A program made the position numbers and the translations under genes. A stretch of DNA of 64,000 nt from Pseudomonas asiatica (lineage in GTDB: Bacteria > Pseudomonadota > Gammaproteobacteria > Pseudomonadales > Pseudomonadaceae), in NCBI RefSeq assembly GCF_009932335.1, contig NZ_BLJF01000002.1:186001-250000 (forward strand), read 5' to 3'. Within the stretch, counting starts at the first letter, position 1. The number at the start of each line of letters is the position of its first letter. Under the pieces are notes generated by a model. That model saw only the letters and a program-made list of their open reading frames with translations. It was not told the DNA's origin and did not search any database. This document shows, one piece after another, positions 55,578 to 64,000 of this stretch.

Positions 55578-55642
55578 TTGAGGTACGAGCGTGGCAGCTC
55601 GAAAAGCATACTGCCCCTCGCAGGGAGGGGCAGCGGGCTGCC

Positions 55643-57283
55643 TTACAGCAGCATGGTGCGGATATCGCCCAGCACGTCGCCCAGGCGCTTGGTGAAGCGC
55701 GCGGCGGCAGCGCCGTTGATCACACGGTGATCGTAGGACAGCGACAGCGGCAGCATCAGCTTCGGCTGGAAGGCCTTGCCATCCCAGACTGGCTGCATGG
55801 TCGCCTTGGAGACGCCCAGGATCGCCACTTCCGGCGCGTTGACGATCGGCGTGAAGCCGGTGCCGCCAATGTGGCCGAGGCTGGAGATGGTGAAGCAGGC
55901 GCCTTGCATCTCGTCGGCCGACAGCTTCTTGGTGCGGGCTTTCTCGGCCAGCGCAGCCGCTTCGGCAGCCAGTTGCAGCAGGCTCTTCTGGTCGACGTTC
56001 TTGATCACAGGGACCAGCAGGCCGTCCGGGGTGTCCACGGCAAAGCCGATGTGCACGTACTTCTTGCGGATGATGGCCTTGCCGCTTGGCGCCAGCGAGC
56101 TGTTGAAGTCTGGCAGTTCCTTGAGCAGGAAGGCGCAGGCCTTGAGCAGCAGGGGCAGCACGGTCAGCTTAACGCCAGCCTTCTCGGCCACGGCCTTCTG
56201 CGCAACGCGGAAGGCTTCCAGCTCGGTGATGTCGGCGGAGTCGAACTGGGTCACGTGCGGCACGTTCAGCCAGCTGCGGTGCAGGTTGGCAGCACCGACC
56301 TGCATCAGGCGGGTCAGGGCCACTTCTTCCACTTCACCGAACTTGCTGAAGTCCACGGCAGGGATTGGCGGGATGCCGGCGCCACCGGTTGCGCCAGCGG
56401 CTGCCGGTGCTTCCTTGGCCTTCTGCATCATCGCCTTGACGTAGACCTGCACGTCTTCTTTCAGGATGCGGCCGTGCGGACCGGTCGCGGCAACCGCGCC
56501 CAGGTCGACGCCGAATTCACGGGCCAGCTGACGAACCGCCGGGCCTGCGTGAACCTTGGCGTTGCTACCGGCAGCCGGTGCGGTAGCAACCGGTGCAGGG
56601 GCAGCAGCCGGGGCTGCAGCGGCAGGTGCGGCGGCCGGAGCCGCTTCAGCCTTGGCCGGGGCAGCAGCGGCAGGTGCCGGAGCAGCAGCCGGGGCAGCGC
56701 CCGCGACTTTCAGCTTGAAGATCAGGTCGCCAGTGCCGACTTCGTCTTCCAGCTTGCAAAGGACTTCTTCGACCACGCCGGCAGCCGGCGACGGGATTTC
56801 CATGGAAGCCTTGTCGGACTCCAGGGTAATCAGCGACTGGTCGGCTTCGACGGTGTCGCCGACCTTTACCAGCACTTCGATGATCTTGGCCTTGCCCGAC
56901 GAACCGATGTCCGGCACGTGGATGTCCTGCACGCTGGCGGCAGCCGGGGCTGCTGCCGGAGCTGGGGCAGGGGCGGCTTCGGCGGCCGGAGCCGGCGCAG
57001 CAGCCTGGGCCGGAGCGGCGGCCGGAGCCTCAGGGGCCGCTGCAGCGGCGCCCTCGGCTTCCAGGACCAGCAGCTCGTCGCCTTCTTTCAGGCGGTCGCC
57101 CAGCTTGACCTTCAGTTCCTTGATGACGCCGGCTTTCGGGGCCGGGATCTCCATGGAGGCCTTGTCGGACTCCAGGGTCAGCAGGCTCTGGTCAGCCTCG
57201 ATACGATCACCGACCTTGACGAACAGCTCGATGATTTCACCTTCACCGCTGCCGATGTCAGGTACGCGAATGAGTTCGCTCAC
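55643..57283 (-). CDS. aceF: Pyruvate dehydrogenase E2, dihydrolipoamide acetyltransferase
   Basis: 546-residue E2 with two lipoyl domains, each with a lipoylation motif (DKASMEIPAPKAG near residue 41; DKASMEIPSPAAG near 158). They are joined by long Ala-Pro linkers. A peripheral-subunit-binding domain (AGPAVRQLAREFGVDLGAV) and the catalytic core with the conserved DHRVINGAAAARF follow. It uses a GTG start with GGAG that overlaps the aceE stop region, so it is coupled to aceE. The Ala-Pro linkers account for local base bias. Confidence 0.95.
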   Translation of the reverse strand: MSELIRVPDIGSGEGEIIELFVKVGDRIEADQSLLTLESDKASMEIPAPKAGVIKELKVKLGDRLKEGDELLVLEAEGAAAAAPEAPAAAPAQAAAPAPAAEAAPAPAPAAAPAAASVQDIHVPDIGSSGKAKIIEVLVKVGDTVEADQSLITLESDKASMEIPSPAAGVVEEVLCKLEDEVGTGDLIFKLKVAGAAPAAAPAPAAAAPAKAEAAPAAAPAAAAPAAAPAPVATAPAAGSNAKVHAGPAVRQLAREFGVDLGAVAATGPHGRILKEDVQVYVKAMMQKAKEAPAAAGATGGAGIPPIPAVDFSKFGEVEEVALTRLMQVGAANLHRSWLNVPHVTQFDSADITELEAFRVAQKAVAEKAGVKLTVLPLLLKACAFLLKELPDFNSSLAPSGKAIIRKKYVHIGFAVDTPDGLLVPVIKNVDQKSLLQLAAEAAALAEKARTKKLSADEMQGACFTISSLGHIGGTGFTPIVNAPEVAILGVSKATMQPVWDGKAFQPKLMLPLSLSYDHRVINGAAAARFTKRLGDVLGDIRTMLL

Positions 57284-57296
57284 TTAAAAATACTCC

Positions 57297-59942
57297 TCAG
57301 CAGTCCAGTGGGTTGCGCTTGTCCGGGTCGATACCGAACTTGACGATAGCGTCTGCAACAACCTTTGGTTCGATCTCGCCGCGGTCAGCCAGGGCTTCCA
57401 GGGCAGCCAGCACCACGAAGTGGCGGTCGACTTCGAAGAAGTGACGCAGCTTCTTGCGGCTGTCGCTGCGACCGTAACCGTCGGTACCCAGGACCTTGAA
57501 CTCTTTGCTCGGTACCCACTGGCGAATCTGCTCGGCGAACAGCTTCATGTAGTCGGTGGAGGCGATGACCGGGCCCTTGCGACCGTTCAGGCACTGCTCG
57601 ACATAGGTCTGCTGTGGCTTCTGGCCAGGCTTCAGGCGGTTGGCGCGTTCCACGGCCAGGCCGTCGCGACGCAGTTCGTTGAAGCTGGTGACGCTCCACA
57701 CGTCGGCACCGACGTTGAACTCTTCACGCAGGATCTTCGCTGCTTCGCGGACTTCGCGCAGGATGGTGCCGGAGCCCATCAGCTGTACGTGGTGCGCGGC
57801 TTCGCGGGTGTCTTCTTCCAGCAGGTACATGCCCTTGATGATGCCTTCCTCGACACCGGCCGGCATGGCTGGCTGCTGGTAGGATTCGTTCATCACGGTG
57901 ATGTAGTAGAAGATGTCCTGTTGCTCTTCGGTCATCTTCTTCATGCCGTCCTGGATGATCACCGCCAGCTCGTAGCCGTAGGTTGGATCATAGGTGCGGC
58001 AGTTCGGGATGGTGCCCGCCATCATGTGGCTGTGACCGTCTTCGTGCTGCAGGCCTTCACCGTTGAGGGTGGTACGGCCGGCAGTACCGCCGATCAGGAA
58101 GCCACGGGTGCGGCTGTCGCCAGCGGCCCAGGCCAGGTCGCCAATACGCTGGAAGCCGAACATCGAGTAGAAGATGTAGAACGGCAGCATCGGCTGGTTG
58201 TGGCAGCTGTACGAGGTACCGGCAGCGATGAACGACGACATGGCGCCGGCTTCGTTGATGCCTTCCTCGAGGATCTGGCCCTTCTTGTCTTCGCGGTAGA
58301 ACATCACCTGGTCTTTATCGACTGGCTCGTAGAGCTGGCCGACCGACGAGTAGATGCCCAGCTGGCGGAACATGCCTTCCATACCGAAGGTACGGGCTTC
58401 GTCCGGGATGATCGGGACGATGCGCTGGCCGATTTCCTTGTCCTTGACCAGCTGCGCCAGAATACGCACGAAGGCCATGGTGGTGGAGATTTCGCGGTCA
58501 CCCGAGCCGTCCAGGATCGCTTTCAGCGTTTCCAGTGGCGGGGTCGGTACGCTGAAGCTCTTGGCGCGGCGCTGTGGCACGAAACCGCCCAGGGCAGCAC
58601 GGCGCTCGGCCAGGTACTTGGCTTCGGCAGAACCTTCTTCCGGCTTGAAGAACGGCAGGTTCTCCAGGTCGGCATCCTTGACCGGGATGTCGAAGCGGTC
58701 ACGGAAGTGACGCAGGCTGTCGACGTCGACCTTCTTGGTGTTGTGCGCGGTGTTCTTGGCTTCGCCGGCACCGGTACCGTAACCCTTGATGGTCTTGGCC
58801 AGGATGACGGTAGGCTGGTCCTTGTGGTTGACCGCCTGGTGGTACGCCGCGTAGACCTTGTACGGGTCGTGGCCGCCACGGTTGAGCTTCCAGATCTCTT
58901 CGTCGGACAGGTCTTCGACCATGGCCTTGAGCTCTGGGGTGTTGAAGAAGTTCTCACGAACGTACGCGCCGTCTTTGGCTTTGTAGTTCTGGTACTCGCC
59001 GTCGATGACTTCGTCCATGCGGCGCTGCAGGGCACCGTTGGTGTCCTTGGCGAACAGTGGGTCCCAGAAGCGGCCCCACACGACCTTGTTGACGTTCCAG
59101 CCACCGCCACGGAACACGCCTTCGAGTTCCTGGATGATCTTGCCGTTGCCGCGAACCGGGCCGTCGAGGCGCTGCAGGTTGCAGTTGATGACGAAGATCA
59201 GGTTGTCCAGCTTCTCGCGGCCGGCCAGCGCGATTGCGCCCAGGGATTCCGGCTCGTCGCACTCGCCGTCGCCCATGAAGCACCAGACCTTCTGCTTGCC
59301 GGCCGGGATGAAGCCACGGGCTTCCAGGTACTTCATGAAACGTGCCTGGTAGATGGCCTGGATCGGGCCCAGACCCATCGAAACGGTCGGGAACTGCCAG
59401 AAGTCAGGCATCAGCCATGGGTGCGGGTACGAAGACAGGCCGTTGCCGTCCACTTCCTGACGGAAGTTGTTCATCTGGTCTTCGCTGATGCGGCCTTCCA
59501 TGAACGCACGGGCGTAGATGCCTGGCGAAGCATGGCCCTGGAAGAAGATCAGGTCGCCGCCGTGTTCTTCGGTCGGGGCCTGGAAGAAGTAGTTGAAGCC
59601 GATGTCGTACAGGGTGGCGCTGGAGGCGAAGCTGGAGATGTGTCCGCCCAGGTCCGAGTCTTTCAGGTTGGTACGCATGACCATGGCCAGGGCGTTCCAA
59701 CGCACCATCGAGCGAATGCGGCGTTCCATGAACAGGTCGCCAGGCATGCGTGCTTCGTGGGTGACAGGGATGGTGTTGCGGTATGGCGTGGTGATCGCAT
59801 ACGGCAGCTGGGAGCCACTACGGGTGGCCAGCTCGCCCATACGGGTCATCAGGTAATGAGCGCGGTCTTCGCCTTCTTTGTCGAGGACCGACTCCAGGGC
59901 ATCCAGCCATTCCTGGGTTTCGATTGGATCGAGGTCTTGCAT
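57297..59942 (-). CDS. aceE: Pyruvate dehydrogenase E1 component
   Basis: 881-residue homodimeric-type E1. The thiamine-diphosphate motif is MGDGECDEPESLGAIALAGR near residue 229, closing with VINCNLQRLDGPV. It decarboxylates pyruvate and acetylates the E2 lipoyl domains of AceF. Full length for the family. The upstream gap (59943-60325) carries two palindromic candidate operators and otherwise no gene. Confidence 0.96.
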   Translation of the reverse strand: MQDLDPIETQEWLDALESVLDKEGEDRAHYLMTRMGELATRSGSQLPYAITTPYRNTIPVTHEARMPGDLFMERRIRSMVRWNALAMVMRTNLKDSDLGGHISSFASSATLYDIGFNYFFQAPTEEHGGDLIFFQGHASPGIYARAFMEGRISEDQMNNFRQEVDGNGLSSYPHPWLMPDFWQFPTVSMGLGPIQAIYQARFMKYLEARGFIPAGKQKVWCFMGDGECDEPESLGAIALAGREKLDNLIFVINCNLQRLDGPVRGNGKIIQELEGVFRGGGWNVNKVVWGRFWDPLFAKDTNGALQRRMDEVIDGEYQNYKAKDGAYVRENFFNTPELKAMVEDLSDEEIWKLNRGGHDPYKVYAAYHQAVNHKDQPTVILAKTIKGYGTGAGEAKNTAHNTKKVDVDSLRHFRDRFDIPVKDADLENLPFFKPEEGSAEAKYLAERRAALGGFVPQRRAKSFSVPTPPLETLKAILDGSGDREISTTMAFVRILAQLVKDKEIGQRIVPIIPDEARTFGMEGMFRQLGIYSSVGQLYEPVDKDQVMFYREDKKGQILEEGINEAGAMSSFIAAGTSYSCHNQPMLPFYIFYSMFGFQRIGDLAWAAGDSRTRGFLIGGTAGRTTLNGEGLQHEDGHSHMMAGTIPNCRTYDPTYGYELAVIIQDGMKKMTEEQQDIFYYITVMNESYQQPAMPAGVEEGIIKGMYLLEEDTREAAHHVQLMGSGTILREVREAAKILREEFNVGADVWSVTSFNELRRDGLAVERANRLKPGQKPQQTYVEQCLNGRKGPVIASTDYMKLFAEQIRQWVPSKEFKVLGTDGYGRSDSRKKLRHFFEVDRHFVVLAALEALADRGEIEPKVVADAIVKFGIDPDKRNPLDC

Positions 59943-60051
59943 GGCTTGCTCCAGGGCGGAAAGGCAACCAGAATCGATTGCCTGAGATTGCGACTGGCCT
60001 TATGGGCAGACGTCGTGAATTCTTGGATTACCGGGGTGTCCTCCGGCGCCG

Positions 60052-60066
60052 TGTAGTTTTACTACA
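60052..60066. promoter_or_regulatory. Palindromic operator upstream of aceE, site 1
   Basis: TGTAGTTTTACTACA: perfect six-base arms TGTAGT/ACTACA around TTT. The inner part TAGTTTTACTA fits the TNGTNNNACNA pattern of FadR-type GntR regulators such as PdhR. It lies 110 bp before the aceE start. Confidence 0.6.
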
Positions 60067-60103
60067 TTTGCTTTCGCATTTCATGCTTTTACACGACACG
60101 AGT

Positions 60104-60118
60104 AGTAGTAAAACTACA
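60104..60118. promoter_or_regulatory. Palindromic operator upstream of aceE, site 2
   Basis: AGTAGTAAAACTACA is the reverse complement of site 1 with a single mismatch. Its centre is 52 bp (about five helical turns) from site 1, compatible with looping or cooperative binding of one regulator. Confidence 0.6.
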
Positions 60119-60325
60119 TTTGTGCGACGTTTCGTCGCATGTTGGCTTGTGAGGAAAAACGTTCATGTTGGTTGGAATTGTGTCGCGAACGGGTAATTCT
60201 TGATGTTTGTTGCCATTTTTTCGCTTCTTTCAGCTATTTCCAACTTTTGTACGACAGTCCAACCGTGGTCCGGCTTCCCCTTGGCCGCTTCTTCCCCTCT
60301 ATTTCACGCCGATCAAGGATAGACC

Positions 60326-63259
60326 ATGCGCCTACCTTTGCCGTCCGATCTGCCCGCTTCCCTGCAGCCACTGGTCGCTCGCAACCAGCAATTCATCAGC
60401 GATGCCGTGGCTGCCCACCCGGAACTCGACCCCCAGGCCTGGAGCCCTCTGCACCGGCAACAGTTCGACCAGGTAGCCGCCGCCAGCGACTTCGTGCTCG
60501 GCCTGGTCCGACGCGAGCCAGCGATGCTGTTCGGCCTGCTGGCCAGTGGCGAGCTGGATCGGAGTTACGCCGCGGGTGAACTGTGCGGGCACATCGCTGC
60601 AGCCGCCCAGGCGGCGCAAAGCGAGGAGGAGCTGGCGCGCAACCTGCGCCGCGAGCGCAACCGCCAACAGCTGCGCATCGTCTGGCGCGACATCACCCGC
60701 CAGGCCGCGCTGGGCGAAACCTGCCGCGACCTGTCCGACCTGGCCGACGCCGCCATCGACGAAGCCTACCAATGGCTGTACCCGCGCCACTGTCAGCAGT
60801 TCGGCACGCCTGTCGGCAACCGCAGCGGCCAGCCGCAGCACATGGTGGTGCTGGGCATGGGCAAGCTGGGCGCGGTGGAGCTGAACCTGTCGTCGGACAT
60901 CGACCTGATCTTCGCCTTCCCCGAAGGCGGCGAAACCGAAGGGGTGAAGCGCTCGCTGGACAACCAGGAGTTCTTCACCCGCCTGGGCCAGCGCCTGATC
61001 AAGGCGCTGGACCCGGTCACCGTCGACGGTTTCGTTTTCCGCGTCGACATGCGCCTGCGCCCGTATGGTTCGGCCGGCGCGCTGGTGCTCAGCTTCAATG
61101 CCCTGGAGCAGTACTACCAGGACCAGGGCCGTGACTGGGAACGCTACGCGATGATCAAGGCGCGGGTTGTGGCCGGCGACCAGGCGACCGGGGCACAGTT
61201 GCAGGAGATGCTGCGGCCGTTCGTGTACCGCCGCTACCTGGACTTTTCCGCGATCGAAGCGCTGCGCAGCATGAAGCAGCTGATCCAGCAGGAAGTGCGG
61301 CGCAAGGGCATGGCCGACAACATAAAGCTGGGTGCCGGGGGGATTCGTGAGGTGGAATTCATCGCTCAGGCTTTCCAGCTGATCCACGGCGGGCGCGACC
61401 TCAGCCTGCAACAGCGGCCGCTGCTTAAAGTGCTGGCCACCCTCGAGGGCCAGGGCTACCTACCGCCAGCCGTGGTCGCCGAGCTGCGCGAGGGTTATGA
61501 GTTCCTGCGTTATACCGAACACGCCATCCAGGCCATCGCCGACCGCCAGACGCAGATGCTGCCGGACAACGAGATCGATCAGGCGCGGGTGGCCTACATG
61601 CTTGGCTATGCCGACTGGCAAAGCTTCCATGACCAGCTGACGCACTGGCGTGGCCGTATTGACTGGCACTTCCGCCAAGTGATCGCCGACCCGGATGATG
61701 AAGACGGCGAGGGCGAGCTGGTGGTGGGGGGGGAATGGTCACCGCTGTGGGAGCAGGCACAGGATGAAGATGCGGCTGGCCGTCAGCTGCAAGAGGCTGG
61801 TTTCCAGCAGCCTGCCGAAGCCCTGCGGCGCCTGGCCGCGCTGCGCTCCAGCCCGCAGCTGCGTTCGATGCAGCGGATTGGCCGTGAGCGCCTGGACGCC
61901 TTTATCCCACGGTTGCTGGCCCAGGCTGTGGAACATGACAACCCCGACCTGGTGCTCGAGCGCGTGCTGCCGCTGGTCGAGGCCGTGGCACGGCGTTCCG
62001 CCTACCTGGTGCTGCTCACCGAAAACCCCGGGGCCTTGCGCCGCTTGCTGACACTGTGCGCCGCCAGCCCGTGGATTGCCGAGCAGATTGCCCGCTACCC
62101 GCTGCTGCTCGACGAGCTACTTAACGAAGGCCGCCTGTTCAGCCCGCCACTGGCGCCGGAGCTGGCCAGCGAACTGCGCGAACGCCTGACACGCATTCCC
62201 GAGGACGACCTGGAACAGCAAATGGAGGCGCTGCGCCACTTCAAGCTGGCCCACAGCCTGCGCGTGGCCGCTTCGGAAATCAGCGGCAACCTGCCGCTGA
62301 TGAAAGTCAGCGACTACCTGACCTGGCTGGCCGAGGCCATCCTCGACCAGGTACTGGCCCTGGCCTGGCGCCAGACCGTGGCCCGCCACGGCCAGCCCAA
62401 GCGCAGCGACGGCAGCCTGTGCGACCCGGGCTTCATCATCATCGGCTACGGCAAGGTAGGTGGCCTGGAGCTGGGTCACGGATCGGACCTGGACCTGGTA
62501 TTCATCCATGACGGCGACCCGCAGGCGGAAACCGACGGCGCCAAGCCGATCGACAGTGCGCAGTTCTTCACGCGCCTCGGCCAGCGCATCATTCACCTGC
62601 TGACCACCCAGACCAACTCGGGCCAGCTGTATGACGTGGACATGCGCCTGCGCCCGTCGGGTGCCTCGGGCCTGCTGGTGAGCTCGCTGGGAGCGTTCGA
62701 GCGCTACCAGCAGAACGAGGCCTGGACCTGGGAGCACCAGGCCCTGGTGCGGGCCCGGGTGCTGGTGGGCTGCAAGCAGGTGGGCACGGCATTCGAAGGC
62801 GTGCGCGCCAAGGTGTTGGGCCAGGCCCGCGACCTGGAAAAACTGCGCAGCGAAGTGAGCGAAATGCGCGCCAAGATGCGCGACAACCTCGGCACCAAGG
62901 CCACCGCTGCCGGTACCGCAGCCAACGCCTTCGAGGCCGGTGTGCCGTTCGATATCAAGCAGGATGCCGGCGGTATCGTCGATATCGAATTTATGGTGCA
63001 ATACGCCGCTTTGGCCTGGTCCCACGACCACCCGGCCATACTCCGATGGACCGATAACATCCGCATTCTGGAAGAGCTGGAGCAGGCGGGTTTGATGCCG
63101 GCCAGTGACGCGGTGCTGTTGCGTGAAGTGTACAAGGCGTTCCGCTCGGCCTCGCACCGCCAGGCCCTGCAGAAGCAGGCCGGGGTTATCGATGCGGCGC
63201 AGTTTGCCGATGAACGCCGCGAAGTGCGGCGGATCTGGGGTGAATTGGGTTTGACTTGA
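60326..63259 (+). CDS. glnE: Glutamine synthetase adenylyltransferase/adenylyl-removing enzyme
   Basis: 977-residue bifunctional enzyme that adenylylates and deadenylylates glutamine synthetase. Two nucleotidyltransferase domains are visible, with metal-binding aspartates in SSDIDLIFAFPEGGE (near 190) and HGSDLDLVFIHDGD (near 717). A helical linker joins them. AAGGA precedes the ATG at 60326. Divergent from aceE. Confidence 0.95.
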   Translation: MRLPLPSDLPASLQPLVARNQQFISDAVAAHPELDPQAWSPLHRQQFDQVAAASDFVLGLVRREPAMLFGLLASGELDRSYAAGELCGHIAAAAQAAQSEEELARNLRRERNRQQLRIVWRDITRQAALGETCRDLSDLADAAIDEAYQWLYPRHCQQFGTPVGNRSGQPQHMVVLGMGKLGAVELNLSSDIDLIFAFPEGGETEGVKRSLDNQEFFTRLGQRLIKALDPVTVDGFVFRVDMRLRPYGSAGALVLSFNALEQYYQDQGRDWERYAMIKARVVAGDQATGAQLQEMLRPFVYRRYLDFSAIEALRSMKQLIQQEVRRKGMADNIKLGAGGIREVEFIAQAFQLIHGGRDLSLQQRPLLKVLATLEGQGYLPPAVVAELREGYEFLRYTEHAIQAIADRQTQMLPDNEIDQARVAYMLGYADWQSFHDQLTHWRGRIDWHFRQVIADPDDEDGEGELVVGGEWSPLWEQAQDEDAAGRQLQEAGFQQPAEALRRLAALRSSPQLRSMQRIGRERLDAFIPRLLAQAVEHDNPDLVLERVLPLVEAVARRSAYLVLLTENPGALRRLLTLCAASPWIAEQIARYPLLLDELLNEGRLFSPPLAPELASELRERLTRIPEDDLEQQMEALRHFKLAHSLRVAASEISGNLPLMKVSDYLTWLAEAILDQVLALAWRQTVARHGQPKRSDGSLCDPGFIIIGYGKVGGLELGHGSDLDLVFIHDGDPQAETDGAKPIDSAQFFTRLGQRIIHLLTTQTNSGQLYDVDMRLRPSGASGLLVSSLGAFERYQQNEAWTWEHQALVRARVLVGCKQVGTAFEGVRAKVLGQARDLEKLRSEVSEMRAKMRDNLGTKATAAGTAANAFEAGVPFDIKQDAGGIVDIEFMVQYAALAWSHDHPAILRWTDNIRILEELEQAGLMPASDAVLLREVYKAFRSASHRQALQKQAGVIDAAQFADERREVRRIWGELGLT

Positions 63260-63264
63260 GATTG

Positions 63265-63368
63265 CTGGGGCCGCTTTGCGGCCCATCGCGACACAAGGCC
63301 GCTCCTACAGGAGATCGCATTCCCTTGTAGGAGCGGCCTTGTGTCGCGATGGGCTGCAAAGCAGCCCC
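63265..63368. repeat. REP inverted pair between glnE and waaF
   Basis: GGGGCCGCTTTGCGGCCC with CGACACAAGGCCGCTCCTAC, then the inverted TGTAGGAGCGGCCTTGTGTC with GGGCTGCAAAGCAGCCCC. Confidence 0.92.
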
Positions 63369-63427
63369 AAAGGCTCATGCCTCACCACCGGTGGTACACT
63401 GTCCGCCACATAGCCTGAATATAAAGA

Positions 63428-63464
63428 GGGGAGGCCAGGCTGTATCGCAGCCTGTAGCCTCCCC
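63428..63464 (+). promoter_or_regulatory. Strong hairpin in the waaF leader
   Basis: GGGGAGGCCAGGCT and AGCCTG-TA-GCCTCCCC pair over 14 bp with only a two-base bulge and a seven-base loop, 19 bp before the waaF start codon. No T-tract follows, so it is more likely a 5' leader structure than a terminator. Confidence 0.5.
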
Positions 63465-63483
63465 GAGCGTTTCTGGACTAAGC

Positions 63484-64000
63484 ATGAGAATACTGATCAT
63501 TGGCCCCAGCTGGGTCGGCGACATGGTGATGGCGCAGACCCTGTTCCAGTGCCTGAAACAGCAGCATCCCGACTGCGTGATCGATGTGCTGGCCCCCGAG
63601 TGGAGCCGGCCGATCCTCGAACGCATGCCCGAGGTCCGTCAGGCCCTGAGCTTCCCGCTCGGCCACGGCGCACTGGAACTGGCCACGCGGCGACGCATCG
63701 GCAAGTCCTTGGCCGGCCAGTACGACCAGGCCATCCTGCTGCCCAACTCGCTGAAGTCGGCGCTGGTGCCGTTCTTTGCCGGTATCCCCAAGCGCACCGG
63801 CTGGCGCGGCGAAATGCGCTTCGGCCTGCTCAACGACGTGCGCAAGCTGGACAAGGCCCGTTACCCGCTGATGATCGAGCGCTTCATGGCCCTGGCTTAC
63901 GCACCCGGCGCCGAGCTGCCGCAGCCGTACCCGCGCCCCAGCCTGCAGATCGAAGCGCAAAGCCGCGACGCCGCCCTGGCCAAGTTCGGCCTGGAGCTGG
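63484..64000 (+). CDS. waaF: ADP-heptose:LPS heptosyltransferase II (partial, runs off the window)
   Basis: The first 172 residues of a GT9 glycosyltransferase: MRILIIGPSWVGDMVMAQTL at the N-terminus, then the LPNSLKSALVPFFAGIPKRT segment typical of WaaF. It transfers the second heptose to the LPS inner core on the cytoplasmic side of the inner membrane. It is cut by the window end. The start follows a strong leader hairpin. Confidence 0.93.
   Translation, partial: MRILIIGPSWVGDMVMAQTLFQCLKQQHPDCVIDVLAPEWSRPILERMPEVRQALSFPLGHGALELATRRRIGKSLAGQYDQAILLPNSLKSALVPFFAGIPKRTGWRGEMRFGLLNDVRKLDKARYPLMIERFMALAYAPGAELPQPYPRPSLQIEAQSRDAALAKFGLEL

Noticed and set aside
57420..60056. An 878-codon open frame antisense to aceE
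   Set aside because: Shadow of aceE. Its composition is unlike a real protein and the start has no ribosome site.

Overview
The window looks like the chromosome of a Pseudomonas putida-group bacterium. The coding sequence is GC-rich. Gene content and order (gbdR, cdh genes, dgcAB, gbcAB, glyA-soxBDAG-purU-fdhA, aceEF, glnE, waaF) are those I know from that group, and the intergenic gaps carry the P. putida type of repetitive extragenic palindromes (REP) in at least 17 places.

Region 1 (1-6470) starts with the glycine-betaine regulator GbdR, then the carnitine module cdhB-cdhA-cdhC-caiX read leftward and the regulator cdhR read rightward. Carnitine is bound (CaiX), oxidised (CdhA), cleaved with acetyl-CoA (CdhC) and released as glycine betaine (CdhB).

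Region 2 (6471-11367) is accessory. It has a colicin E9-like DNase bacteriocin with its Im-type immunity protein, a decayed second copy of a lysozyme-inhibitor-like gene, a decayed second copy of the cdhR promoter and start, two unrecognised genes, and the intact lysozyme-inhibitor-like gene.

Region 3 (11655-38488) is a catabolic run: a dipeptidase-like protein, a V4R protein, dimethylglycine demethylase (dgcAB) with its own ETF pair, the glycine betaine Rieske monooxygenase (gbcA/gbcB), a ZapA-like pair, a chemoreceptor (probably mcpH), threonine aldolase, then glyA-soxBDAG-purU and fdhA. Together these take glycine betaine to dimethylglycine, sarcosine, glycine and serine, and dispose of the formaldehyde and one-carbon units.

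Two short stand-alone proteins carrying the RHS-associated core (20138-20896 and 23736-24443) flank gbcAB. Three more sit together at 39021-43046. All five have unrelated C-terminal tails: three hydrophobic segments, a mixed helical tail, an F-box-like domain (twice, one broken by a stop codon) and an ADP-ribosyltransferase-like domain. I think this dispersed set of miniature RHS effectors is the most interesting content of the window.

Region 4 (43219-64000) is mostly core: a DUF2780 secreted protein, an APC permease, a YihG-like acyltransferase, a retropepsin-like/zinc-protease-family protein, creBCD, a glutathione transferase and msrA, a GAF/PAS/GGDEF/EAL phosphodiesterase, aceEF with a pair of palindromic operators upstream, glnE, and the start of waaF behind a very strong leader hairpin.
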